From Pectobacterium aquaticum (GTDB taxonomy: Bacteria; Pseudomonadota; Gammaproteobacteria; Enterobacterales; Enterobacteriaceae): 64,000 nt of DNA. The stretch is from contig NZ_CP086253.1 in assembly GCF_003382565.3 (NCBI RefSeq), positions 4,030,001 through 4,094,000 of the forward strand, given 5' to 3'. A model generated the notes under the pieces. That model searched no databases. It worked only from the letters and a program-made list of their open reading frames with translations, and was not told the DNA's origin. Of the stretch, positions 1 through 8,374 are shown piece after piece (position 1 is the stretch's first letter; the number at the start of each line of letters is the position of its first letter). Position numbers and translations under genes: made by a program.

Positions 1-448
1 GCACGATAAGCGCGCGATGATGAACCAGCGCCGTCAGGAACTCACGCGTTTTGGCCGGACCGGTGGCGCACAGCCGCGCGCCGTCACAGCCTGCCCGCAG
101 CGCATCTTTCAGCTCCTGTAAGCTGGAAACATCCACGCCGACGCCCGCGTTAACCGCCGCCTGAACTAAACCCGGCGACTTGTTCACCTTCGCGCCGTAA
201 TACAGGCGGCAGTCCACGTCGTGACGCTGCAACACTGTCCGCAATACCGCGATATTGTTGGCTACGGTGTGCGGCCAGACAATATTCAGCGGCGATCCAT
301 ACTGCTCAACCAACCATGACAGCCTTTGCGGCGAGTTGAAAACAAACTGCTCAATCTCACTATCCAGATAAGGCGTCAGTCTCTCAGGCCAGTGGGCCTG
401 CGCGACAGGGAGGGAAGACACTGCGGCAAAGCTAAACAGGTTGCTCAT
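1..448 (-). CDS. PLP-dependent decarboxylase of siderophore pathway (partial, N-terminal 149 codons)
   Basis: Only the N-terminal part lies in the window; the gene runs off the left edge. The protein begins MSNLFSFAAVSSLPVAQ. About residue 65-75 it carries YYGAKVNKSPGLVQAA, the fold-type III (alanine racemase/DAP decarboxylase-like) motif whose lysine holds PLP. VGVDVSSLQEL and CATGPAK follow in the usual order. Decarboxylases of this type (AcsE of achromobactin, PvsE of vibrioferrin) make amine building blocks for citrate-based siderophores. That role is inferred here from the family and from the upstream NIS synthetase and receptor on the same strand. ATG at 448 follows a purine-rich AAGGAGATAGCG ribosome site. 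A biosynthetic amino-acid decarboxylase is the alternative, but the neighbours argue for siderophore work. Confidence 0.8.
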   Translation of the reverse strand, partial: MSNLFSFAAVSSLPVAQAHWPERLTPYLDSEIEQFVFNSPQRLSWLVEQYGSPLNIVWPHTVANNIAVLRTVLQRHDVDCRLYYGAKVNKSPGLVQAAVNAGVGVDVSSLQELKDALRAGCDGARLCATGPAKTREFLTALVHHRALIV

Positions 449-489
449 CGCTATCTCCTTAACGTTCGGTTCCTGAAAAACACATATCC

Positions 490-2676
490 TTAGAAATCAA
501 CCGCGACGGACAGCATCAGCGTCCGCGGCGTTCCTTGCGATACCGTGCTGAACGACGTCACGCCAGACCAGTAATTGCGGTCAAAGGCGTTAAGCACATC
601 GGCACGGAACGTGGTGGGCGCGTTATAGATTCGTGTCTTGTAACGCGCGCCGAAATCAACGGTGGTCCAGGAAGGAATTGACTGGGTATTGATGGTGTTG
701 ACGTTCTGCTTCCCGTTATGAGTAACGTTGGCGTTGAGCGTCAGATCGCGCAGGAACGGCAGATCATATTCCACTCCGGCATTCGCCTGAAAACGCGACG
801 TGCCCGGCGCGCGTTTGCCCTGTGCCCCCGGCGTCACGCTTTTGGTCAGCTCGGCATCCAGCAGCATCACGCCGCCGGTCAGGCGCAGATCCTCCAGCGG
901 TGAACCGACCACATCCAGCTCGATACCCCGATTGCGCTGCTCGTTAGCATCAACAAACGTGCCGTTAATCAGTGCACCGCTCGGCTTGGTGATCTGGAAA
1001 ACGCTCAGCGTGGAGATCGTCCCCAGCGCGTCCACTTTCACCCCAGCTTCGTACTGCTTGCTCTTATACGGCGACAGTACCTGCCCCGCATTGCTCGCCG
1101 TTGAGGGTGCCACATCCCCTTTACTCAGCCCCTCAATGTAGTTGGCATAGAGCGAGACGTGCTGCCAGGGTTTAACAATCACCCCGAGCATCGGGGTGAT
1201 TGCGCTCTTATCATAGGAAGAGCGCGTCCCAAAATCCGGTCCGGCGAAGTTATCCGAGTTGATCTGCTGATAACGCAGCCCACCTGTGACTTGCAGCGCA
1301 TCGTTCCAGAAGCCGAGCGTATCCGCCAGCGCGATACCTGACAGCGCAGTGGAAGAGCGTTTATACACGCTTGGCGGAGCGGCGATATTCTGTGCGGGGG
1401 AAGAAACCGGATTATAAATATTCGAATCAATCGCGGTTCCGTTAACGATGCCGCTCGCCTGACGATCGCGGTAATAGCTGGTCTGAGCCGACAGCTTGTG
1501 CGTCACCGAACCCGTTTCCACATCCGCACGAATGCCGGTCGCCAGCGTGTAGCGACTGGTAGCAAAACGATAATTCCCCACGCCGGAACGAATATCGCCA
1601 TTGTTATTCGTGACCTGCGGCACCTGCTCCGACAGTCGGCTTACGTGTGCGCTGGAACCGCCCAAATCGGTAAACCAGGTGACGTTATCCGCCAGATCGT
1701 ATTCGGTATGCAGCAGCACCGACTGGTCTTTGGAATGCCAGAATCCCCACGGCTGGGAAATATTGTTATTGCCATCCGGTGCATCAGGCACGGTCACGCC
1801 GGCCGCAAACGAATAGGGTCGCGATGGCGCACGCGTTTTCAGGTGCTGAGTGATGAGATCTAACGTGGCGCGGAAGCGTTCTGACGAGAAATCCAGCCCG
1901 AGCGCACCAACCTGTGTGCGCTTGTCGCTACGGTCCCACACCGTGTCGCCGTAGCCATAATTGCCGTTAAAACGCACGCCGAGCAGATTATTATTATCCA
2001 GCGCATAGACGCGGGAAATATCCGCATGCTGCGTGAGCTGGGAATCAGACTGCCAACTGGTCGTGAGGCGGGTCAGATTGCCGACGGTGGTCGGGCGTTT
2101 GGTGACAGCATTAATCACGCCGCCCACGCTGCTGTTAGGCGACAGCCCATACAGCAGCGCCGACGGCCCTTTCAGCACTTCTACCCGCTCGATGTAGTCG
2201 GTCATCAACTGATAGTTGGGCGCAACACCGTAGACGCCGTTCATGGCGATGTCGCTCAGGTTTCCTTCATTGAGTGGAAAACCGCGAATGTAGTAGGAAT
2301 CCAGCAGACCGCCCTGAGAACTGCTCACCCGAACCGATGCGTCATGCGCGACCACCTGCCCCAGCGTCTGTGCTTGTTTATTTTCAATAAACGATGAGGT
2401 CATGTTGCTGACATTAAACGGCGTATCCATCACGTCCTTTTTGCCCAGCAGTCCGGTGCTGGACGACCGCGCCGACATGCCGCCCGCGACCAGTCCCTGT
2501 ACGGCATCCGCGTCTTTAGCTTCCACCACGATAGTGGAATCATCGCGCTCGCCCGTTGCCGACTGGGCGGGTATCGCGATGCCGCTTAGCACCGCCGTTA
2601 CGGCGATGGCCAACGCGGAGGGAATAGGAAAACGAGTCTTCCCGGTAGGTGGAGTGAAGTTCTTCCTGGCGTTCAT
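490..2676 (-). CDS. TonB-dependent ferric-siderophore receptor
   Basis: Outer-membrane beta-barrel receptor for a ferric siderophore, 728 residues from the chosen ATG. It has an extended signal peptide (about residues 1-40, ending IPAQSA), a TonB box STIVVEA near 47-53, a plug domain with RGFPLNEGN and VEVLKGPSALLYG, and a barrel ending in the typical terminal Phe (LSVAVDF). An upstream ATG at 2754 also keeps the frame, but it has no ribosome site and would put 26 unlikely residues before the signal peptide. The gene lies between the NIS synthetase and the decarboxylase in one transcription unit, so it probably imports the siderophore those enzymes make. An Acr (achromobactin receptor)-like role is likely but substrate specificity cannot be read from sequence. 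Confidence 0.92.
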   Translation of the reverse strand: MNARKNFTPPTGKTRFPIPSALAIAVTAVLSGIAIPAQSATGERDDSTIVVEAKDADAVQGLVAGGMSARSSSTGLLGKKDVMDTPFNVSNMTSSFIENKQAQTLGQVVAHDASVRVSSSQGGLLDSYYIRGFPLNEGNLSDIAMNGVYGVAPNYQLMTDYIERVEVLKGPSALLYGLSPNSSVGGVINAVTKRPTTVGNLTRLTTSWQSDSQLTQHADISRVYALDNNNLLGVRFNGNYGYGDTVWDRSDKRTQVGALGLDFSSERFRATLDLITQHLKTRAPSRPYSFAAGVTVPDAPDGNNNISQPWGFWHSKDQSVLLHTEYDLADNVTWFTDLGGSSAHVSRLSEQVPQVTNNNGDIRSGVGNYRFATSRYTLATGIRADVETGSVTHKLSAQTSYYRDRQASGIVNGTAIDSNIYNPVSSPAQNIAAPPSVYKRSSTALSGIALADTLGFWNDALQVTGGLRYQQINSDNFAGPDFGTRSSYDKSAITPMLGVIVKPWQHVSLYANYIEGLSKGDVAPSTASNAGQVLSPYKSKQYEAGVKVDALGTISTLSVFQITKPSGALINGTFVDANEQRNRGIELDVVGSPLEDLRLTGGVMLLDAELTKSVTPGAQGKRAPGTSRFQANAGVEYDLPFLRDLTLNANVTHNGKQNVNTINTQSIPSWTTVDFGARYKTRIYNAPTTFRADVLNAFDRNYWSGVTSFSTVSQGTPRTLMLSVAVDF

Positions 2677-2757
2677 CAACAAAGTTATCCATCTCAAAAT
2701 GAGGAGTGAAAAAGATGCTCCCGTTTTCAGCCTGTGAGGCAGGAGCATCGCCATACA

Positions 2758-4659
2758 TCACGATCCGATGCGGGTTTCTTCCTCTTCAATGAGGAAGGGA
2801 TTACTCAGACCGTGCTGAATTCGGTAGTCGCGATATTCCTGGATATGCATGCGCAGCAGCGAACGCGTATACCAGGGCTGCGTCAAAAACATGTCGCGTT
2901 CGGTCTGCCACAGCTCGTCATCAACGCGCGACTTCACGGCGTCAAACGCCGCGGCGGTTTCTTCTTTCATCACCTGCCACAGCCGGGCATCGGCAAAGCC
3001 GTATTCCGCGCTGAGCGCCAGCGCCAGTTCGTGCAGGTGGCTGACAAAGCAGGCATCGACGACAAACATCCGCACTGGCTCGATGTCGTCTTCAAAGACC
3101 GTGGGCAGAATGCCGGGCCAGACGTAGGGTTGCAGATGGTGACCGCGCTGACGCAGCAGCGGCGCATAGGTACGCCCGTCGCCGAAATCACGGATTAATA
3201 ATCCCTGCGCGACACCTTCCGGTGAAAAGAGGATCTGGCTGTTCTGCTGATGCGCTTCCAGCCCGATGCCGTACAGCAGATAGATCGCGATAACAGGCCG
3301 GGTAACGGCACGGACGTATTGGCGGAACCACGCTTCGGGGCCAAGCCCAGACAGAGTCACCAGCTCGGTGAACAGCGGCTGCTCGCGGTGAGGCAGTGCC
3401 GTAAACAGCGTGGCGACGGTCACGGGCAGCGCGCCGTCGGTGCGTTCATAAATTCGAGCATCGCGGAAAACGACGGAGAGATGTTTGCCCGGCGCGTCAT
3501 CCTGATGCACCGCGTGCTTGTAGTGGAACGCCGTCTCTTCGCGGAAAAACGCCAGCCGCTGCTCAAACCCGCCTTCCTGCGCAAGAATCGCTTCGATAAT
3601 GGTGCTGATACGTGGCCCCATGTGGATGGATTTCGCCTGTAGGCTGCGCATTTCGCTAGTCATCCAGATGGCGACGGGCAGTTTGATGAAAGGGGAAGCA
3701 GCCGGTTCTACGGGCAAAACAGTACGGAACGACATACCCGGTAGCGTGATGAGATCGGGGCCGTCGGTAAGCAGAATCCCTTCGGCAATTTCATCCGCAT
3801 AGTGGGATTTCACCCAGTTTTCCAAATGCCAACTGTGGATGGGCAGCGGGAGCCACTGCGTCTCATCCAGCCCCTGCTGATTCAGGCGCTGCTTCCAGTC
3901 CTGCCAGAGCGCAGGGAATGCCTGAGCAAACCACGAATGAAAATCATCGACGTGCGGCATGGATTCGACATACGCCATATCGCGGCGCAGCGCGGTAATA
4001 CGCAGCGGCACGCGGGCGTTAAATTCGGGTGACAGCTGCTGGACGTCTTCGTCACTCAGTCCGGGGCGGGATTTCCAGGTCGGGTAGTAAGGGTGGCCTT
4101 CCAGCGATCCCCACTGATCGAGAAACATGGCGGCATCGCGAATGCTGAGCTGCCGACGCAGCCACGGCGTGAAAGCGTTCTGCCCGTCCTGCTGCATGGC
4201 ATCGGCCACCTCAGCACGCCACTGGCAACGATAGCGCCGGGCATTGGTATCATTACGAATGCTGTTACCGACGTCTTTTTTCAGGCCACTGATGCCGCTC
4301 TCGTCAGGATGAAAATCGAAACTGTCGCGAAGTAAATCAATCAATCGCTCGTGGCCGGTAACGGGAAAAGACGTTCCATCTGAATGAATGAGATAAATAT
4401 TTCCATTATTAATATAGGTGTTTGCCGGTGCTGGCGAAATATCATCAAATTTCAATATACCTTTGCCACCCTGCAAAGCTAGCGTTGCTGCCCTGGAATT
4501 ACCCTCAATAAATCTCAGGTTATTTTTATTCAAAATTCCTTCTGCGAAAAAGCAGCGAATCAATCGCCTTAACGCGTTTTTATTTGAGTAATCAGAGAGA
4601 AAATCATCTACATCCTGATGTATATCCCTGTGTTTAATTTCGTCAGCCTTGATATTCAT
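2758..4659 (-). CDS. IucA/IucC-family (NIS) siderophore synthetase
   Basis: NRPS-independent siderophore synthetase, 633 residues, the usual length. It uses ATP to join a carboxylate such as citrate to an amine or alcohol in the cytoplasm. GHPYYPTWKSR near residue 190 is the family ATP/substrate signature. KHLSVVFRD and LEAHQQNSQ follow in the C-terminal half, where the FhuF-like domain sits. The GTG at 4665 is in frame, but ATG 4659 has GAGGAG five bases upstream and is preferred. It is the first gene of the minus-strand unit, downstream of a Fur-like site. Achromobactin-type AcsA/AcsC or vibrioferrin-type PvsB/PvsD are the nearest functional classes; the exact subclass is not resolved. Confidence 0.9.
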   Translation of the reverse strand: MNIKADEIKHRDIHQDVDDFLSDYSNKNALRRLIRCFFAEGILNKNNLRFIEGNSRAATLALQGGKGILKFDDISPAPANTYINNGNIYLIHSDGTSFPVTGHERLIDLLRDSFDFHPDESGISGLKKDVGNSIRNDTNARRYRCQWRAEVADAMQQDGQNAFTPWLRRQLSIRDAAMFLDQWGSLEGHPYYPTWKSRPGLSDEDVQQLSPEFNARVPLRITALRRDMAYVESMPHVDDFHSWFAQAFPALWQDWKQRLNQQGLDETQWLPLPIHSWHLENWVKSHYADEIAEGILLTDGPDLITLPGMSFRTVLPVEPAASPFIKLPVAIWMTSEMRSLQAKSIHMGPRISTIIEAILAQEGGFEQRLAFFREETAFHYKHAVHQDDAPGKHLSVVFRDARIYERTDGALPVTVATLFTALPHREQPLFTELVTLSGLGPEAWFRQYVRAVTRPVIAIYLLYGIGLEAHQQNSQILFSPEGVAQGLLIRDFGDGRTYAPLLRQRGHHLQPYVWPGILPTVFEDDIEPVRMFVVDACFVSHLHELALALSAEYGFADARLWQVMKEETAAAFDAVKSRVDDELWQTERDMFLTQPWYTRSLLRMHIQEYRDYRIQHGLSNPFLIEEEETRIGS

Positions 4660-4820
4660 AACCACTCCTCATACCGATAAAACAAGTAAAAACCGATTGC
4701 AGTAACGTATAAAAGGGTGCCGTTAAATCTCGGGTTAACACGTCCCGAAACGTAATGAAAATGTCGTGATAGATGGATTGAAAAATAATGAACGGAAAGC
4801 TAGCATATTAATCACTGCAA

Positions 4821-4835
4821 TGTAAATAGCTATCA
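4821..4835 (-). promoter_or_regulatory. Fur-box-like site upstream of siderophore operon
   Basis: On the minus strand TGATAGCTATTTACA matches 10 of 14 defined positions of the Fur 7-1-7 consensus (TGATAATnATTATCA). It lies between the divergent NIS synthetase and the CitE-like remnant, about 160 bases from the synthetase start, in AT-rich DNA. Iron-repressed transcription is expected for such loci, but the match is only moderate. Confidence 0.5.
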
Positions 4836-4909
4836 TTCTTATTCGCAATTAATGAGTTACATTTTAATAAAACTGCATTTAATCAATTAATTAACAGAAG
4901 GAGAGCAGC

Positions 4910-5390
4910 ATGGAACACGCTAAAACCTATCTCTTTGTGCATGGTAATGCGCCCCAGCGCTTTCAACAAGCCGTCTGCTGCGGTGCCGATGCCGTGATAT
5001 TTGATTTAGAAGATGCTGTTCATCCTGATGAAAAAACCAGGCTAGCGTAAATATTATACAATGGGATAAAAACGATACGCCCGTCTCTGAAATGAATCGC
5101 AAAAGATATATACGTTTAAACAAATTTGGTTCTGTGGAATTCAGTGAAGATATCGAGTTTCTGAATAGACTTAATAATAAAGAAAAATTAAGAAATAACG
5201 ATCCATCCAAACATAAAACAGCCAAATGGGGAATTTTTACCTAAAATAGAATCCGCAACAATGCTGCATGACGCGCGGGAAATGATAAATTCCAATAGAT
5301 TAGAAAACGTGAACATCATTGCGATTATTGGAACCGTGCGGGGTTGCATCATGCAGAAGAGATTTGTGCAGCAGGGGTAGATAACTCAGC
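4910..5390 (+). pseudogene. Decayed CitE/HpcH-like aldolase (AcsB-like) gene
   Basis: An ATG at 4910 with a good ribosome site (AGAAGGAG) opens a 46-residue reading frame, MEHAKTYLFVHGNAPQRF...GADAVIFDLEDAVHPDEKTR, stopping at 5050. FDLEDAVHPDEK is the diagnostic N-terminal motif of the CitE/HpcH aldolase family. The family pattern continues in a second frame from about 5047 (KRYIRLNKFGSVEFSEDIEFL) to a stop near 5244. It then shifts to a third frame (FLPKIESA and NVNIIAIIGTVRG). At least two frameshifts plus internal deletion are needed, so the gene is dead. AcsB of the achromobactin pathway is a CitE-like aldolase, which suggests a lost step in the neighbouring siderophore cluster. Confidence 0.82.
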
Positions 5391-5502
5391 CCGTTGCGCC
5401 GATAGCTCGCAAAAGAGGGATGTTTTTCCTCAATAAAAGTGCGTTTGCCCGGTTTGTCGCACACATGCAAATTTCATCTACATGTCGCTACCGGGCCGCT
5501 TA

Positions 5503-5979
5503 TTACTTAACGTACTCAATAGAATTAACAAACCACTCACGCGGGCCGTCTGGCGTGTTCACGATGAATTCCTCATCAACCGCTTTTTTCAGCATGGCGC
5601 GCGCCATCGGCGAATCGATCGAAATATAGTCTTTATTGTCGCCGTAGATCTCGTCCGGGCCGACAATCCGCAAACGCTTCGTCTCCCCTTGTTCATTCTC
5701 GATCTCAACCCAGGCGCCAAAAAATACGCTGCCATCCTGCTGCGGCGAGTAATCAACGATTTTCAATTCCGTCAGGCATTTTCTCAGGTAGCGCACACGA
5801 CGATCGATCTGGCGCAATAAACGCTTGTTATAGGTGTAGTCCGCATTTTCTGAGCGATCCCCCAAGCTGGCCGCCCAGGAGACAATTTTGGTAATTTCTG
5901 GGCGCTTTACATTCCAGAGATGGTCATGCTCTGCCCGCAGTTTGTCATACCCCTCGCGGGTAATCAGGTTGGTTTTCAA
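5503..5979 (-). CDS. greB: Transcription elongation factor GreB
   Basis: Cleavage-stimulating factor that rescues backtracked RNA polymerase by inserting its coiled coil into the secondary channel. The 158 residues match the usual GreB length. The N-terminal coiled coil (about 1-75) carries GDRSENADYTYNKR at its tip, including the conserved acidic residues. The C-terminal FKBP-like domain has VEIENEQGE and VGPDEIYGDNKDYISIDSPMARAM. The ITREGYDKL opening and WNVKRPEI favour GreB over GreA. In enterobacteria greB sits near tex, as here, though two other genes now lie between them. Confidence 0.97.
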   Translation of the reverse strand: MKTNLITREGYDKLRAEHDHLWNVKRPEITKIVSWAASLGDRSENADYTYNKRLLRQIDRRVRYLRKCLTELKIVDYSPQQDGSVFFGAWVEIENEQGETKRLRIVGPDEIYGDNKDYISIDSPMARAMLKKAVDEEFIVNTPDGPREWFVNSIEYVK

Positions 5980-6323
5980 GTCAGTAACCCCGTTAGGCTC
6001 TTAGTGCGTAAGCTGTCCGGTGTGCCTTCAAAAATAAATACATTTAAGGAAACACAAGACTTTCGTTCTATTAATAGGTCATATTGGCAGACTATGCCTT
6101 ATTAATGAAACAAGGAAAACAACCCTGCATTGAATAACAGTAACAACAGCCTGTCCTAGCGAACTTTTTCTACAGCTAATCGGCATGTTGGGTTGGTAAT
6201 AGCCCGAAAAAATCGTGCGTTCATTACACAGATTTACAGTTTTGGCTAATAATCTATCAACAGACATAAATATGTCATTTCTATCCCGTACTTTTAGCCA
6301 CAGAAAGCTACGGAGAACGATTT
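5980..6323. other. Intergenic region between greB and the acyltransferase gene
   Basis: About 345 AT-rich bases between divergent genes, so promoters for both are expected here. A 62-codon minus-strand frame inside it has no ribosome site or recognisable motif and was not accepted. No operator, terminator or RNA could be identified with confidence. Confidence 0.6.
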
Positions 6324-8039
6324 ATGTTTAGCTTAGACGCCATTCTGCAAGATCTTGTCCCGCATCGCCATACGCCACCCTGGCAGAAGACGGTTTTGCG
6401 TTCTCTGCTATTTGAAAATGAAATGCAGCAATTTGCGCGGCATTACCCACATTTGAAAGGATTGGATCTGGTCGAACAGATTCTTGATTACTTCAACTTC
6501 AATTGTGAAATGGTCGAAGGGGATTTAGAAAATATCCCCAGCCAGGGGCCAGTGGTGTTGGTTGCAAACCATCCCATTGGCTCACTGGACGGTCTGGCGC
6601 TACTGCGTACCGTCGCCAGCGTCAGGCCCGACGTCCGCATCGTCGCCAGCCAGCTACTCTCTTATGTCGCCCCGCTCAAAAATCTGTTTTTTTCCGTCGA
6701 CAACTTTAATAACCGCACCAAACGCCAGCAAATCAGCGCCATCCAGCGGCATCTGGAAGGCGACGGCGCGATCATCGTCTTCCCGGCGGGCGAGGTTTCA
6801 CGTGCCAGCCTACAAGGTATTCGCGACGGTCACTGGCACAACGGATTCATCCGCATGGCAAGCAAAGCCCGCGCGCCCGTGGTCCCTATTCATATCGGCG
6901 GACGCAACAGTGCGCTGTTTTATCTCTCGTCCATGGTTTATCGCCCGCTCTCCACGCTCCTGTTGGTGAGAGAAATGTTTGGTCAGCGCGATCAAACCCT
7001 CAAGCTGCGTATCGGTGCCAGAATTCCCTATGCGTCCTGGAGTCAGGGTGACTGGAACGCTAACGATTTGGCGGCCCGATTCCGGCGTCACGTTTATCGC
7101 CTAGGGCAAGGAAAGCCCGGCTGTTTTACCGGTGAAAAGCCCATTGCGCTGGCCGAAGATCGCGTGCTGCTGAAGCGCGCGCTGTCAGCGTGCGAAACGC
7201 TGGGCACCACGCCGGATGGCAAGATTGTCTATCTGTATCGTCGCGGTGAAGAAGATTACGTGCCGCTGTTGCGCGAACTCGGACGCCTGCGCGAAATTGC
7301 TTTCCGGGCTGTGGGCGAAGGATCCGGCCAACGCCGCGATCTGGACAGCTATGACGATGACTATCTGCACCTGATTCTGTGGGATGACCGCGAGCTAGAG
7401 ATTGTCGGTGCCTATCGCTTTGTCTCGACAGCCAGTTTGATCGCAGAAAAAGGGAAAAGCGGCCTCTACAGCCACAGTCTTTTCCAGTACGGCGACGAAA
7501 TGGATCCGATACTGGCATCCGGCATTGAGCTGGGACGCAGTTTCATTCAGCCCAAATACTGGGGTAAGCGCGGACTGGATTATCTCTGGCTGGGTATTGG
7601 TGCCTATCTGGCGCGCTATCCAGAACACCGCTATCTGTTCGGTCCGGTGTCGCTTTCCGGTACTTTGCCGCCGAATGCGCGCGATTTGCTGGTTGCGTTT
7701 TACCGCTTGCACTTCACGCCCGATCAGCCGCTGGCTACGTCGCGCCGCCCTTATCCAGCTTCGCTGCCTGACGTGCTGAAACAGTTTGAAGGAACGGACT
7801 ACCAGCAGGATCTCACGCGGTTGAAAAGCATGCTCAGTAACATGGGCTGTGCCATCCCCACGCTCTACAAGCAATATTCGGAGCTGTGTGAGCCGGGAGG
7901 CGTGCGGTTTATCGACTTCGGCATCGATCCTGATTTCAATAACTGCATCGACGGTCTGGTACTGGTCGACCTGCAACAGCTGAAAGAGTCACGCTATCAG
8001 CGCTATATCGCCCCTTTTACCAGCGACAGCGTTTCTTGA
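6324..8039 (+). CDS. olsF: Bifunctional ornithine lipid synthase, OlsF-like
   Basis: A 571-residue two-domain acyltransferase. The N-terminal half is PlsC-like: NHPIGSLDG at 82-90 (catalytic His and Asp) and FPAGEVSR at 153-160, a variant of the FPEGTRS substrate motif. The C-terminal half (about 270-500) resembles the OlsB N-acyltransferase, with VGAYRFV, GLYSHSLFQY and ELGRSFIQPKYWGKRGLDYLWLG. This order matches OlsF of Serratia, which makes ornithine lipids from ornithine and acyl-ACP with one protein. The product is a phosphorus-free membrane lipid, so induction by phosphate limitation would be natural, but no Pho box was found. ATG 6324 follows GGAGAACG. A generic hemolysin-type acyltransferase label would also be given by many annotators. 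Confidence 0.8.
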   Translation: MFSLDAILQDLVPHRHTPPWQKTVLRSLLFENEMQQFARHYPHLKGLDLVEQILDYFNFNCEMVEGDLENIPSQGPVVLVANHPIGSLDGLALLRTVASVRPDVRIVASQLLSYVAPLKNLFFSVDNFNNRTKRQQISAIQRHLEGDGAIIVFPAGEVSRASLQGIRDGHWHNGFIRMASKARAPVVPIHIGGRNSALFYLSSMVYRPLSTLLLVREMFGQRDQTLKLRIGARIPYASWSQGDWNANDLAARFRRHVYRLGQGKPGCFTGEKPIALAEDRVLLKRALSACETLGTTPDGKIVYLYRRGEEDYVPLLRELGRLREIAFRAVGEGSGQRRDLDSYDDDYLHLILWDDRELEIVGAYRFVSTASLIAEKGKSGLYSHSLFQYGDEMDPILASGIELGRSFIQPKYWGKRGLDYLWLGIGAYLARYPEHRYLFGPVSLSGTLPPNARDLLVAFYRLHFTPDQPLATSRRPYPASLPDVLKQFEGTDYQQDLTRLKSMLSNMGCAIPTLYKQYSELCEPGGVRFIDFGIDPDFNNCIDGLVLVDLQQLKESRYQRYIAPFTSDSVS

Positions 8040-8045
8040 TCGATC

Positions 8046-8093
8046 GGTGCGTTAACGTCTAAAGGGGTTAACGCACCACTCTCCCACGTTTTT
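8046..8093 (+). terminator. Rho-independent terminator after the acyltransferase gene
   Basis: Perfect 11-bp stem, GGTGCGTTAAC (8046-8056) and GTTAACGCACC (8067-8077), with a 10-base loop. A T-rich run follows around 8089. It begins seven bases after the stop codon. Confidence 0.7.
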
Positions 8094-8188
8094 CTCATTA
8101 TTCCCATTCGCCAACGCCATACCCGCACGCATTTTGTCTCTCAGATCACACATTTCATACGAAATCCCATTCGCCGTAATTTACGTGA

Positions 8189-8215
8189 TCAAACGAACGC
8201 TTTTCTTGCCGATAT
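8189..8215 (+). promoter_or_regulatory. Sigma-28 (FliA) promoter for the chemoreceptor
   Basis: The -10 element GCCGATAT matches 7 of 8 positions of the FliA consensus GCCGATAA. Eleven bases upstream is TCAAACGA, a weaker -35 (consensus TAAAGTTT). Spacing is the canonical 11, and the next gene is a methyl-accepting chemotaxis protein, which is typically FliA-controlled. Confidence 0.65.
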
Positions 8216-8374
8216 TGAAGATATTCTTATCTATACATTTTTAAATACGGGAGTCGACGATGTATCCCGGAAACGAAGATTATGGCAATAAAACCTTGTC
8301 ATTACTTGTATCGATTACGATAGCAAGCCCCCTCCGCTGTGCCTTCATAGCATGTCAAAAAATTAAGGATGTTT

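Noticed and set aside
6079..6267. 62-codon minus-strand frame between greB and olsF
   Set aside because: No ribosome site or family resemblance, and it lies where divergent promoters are needed.
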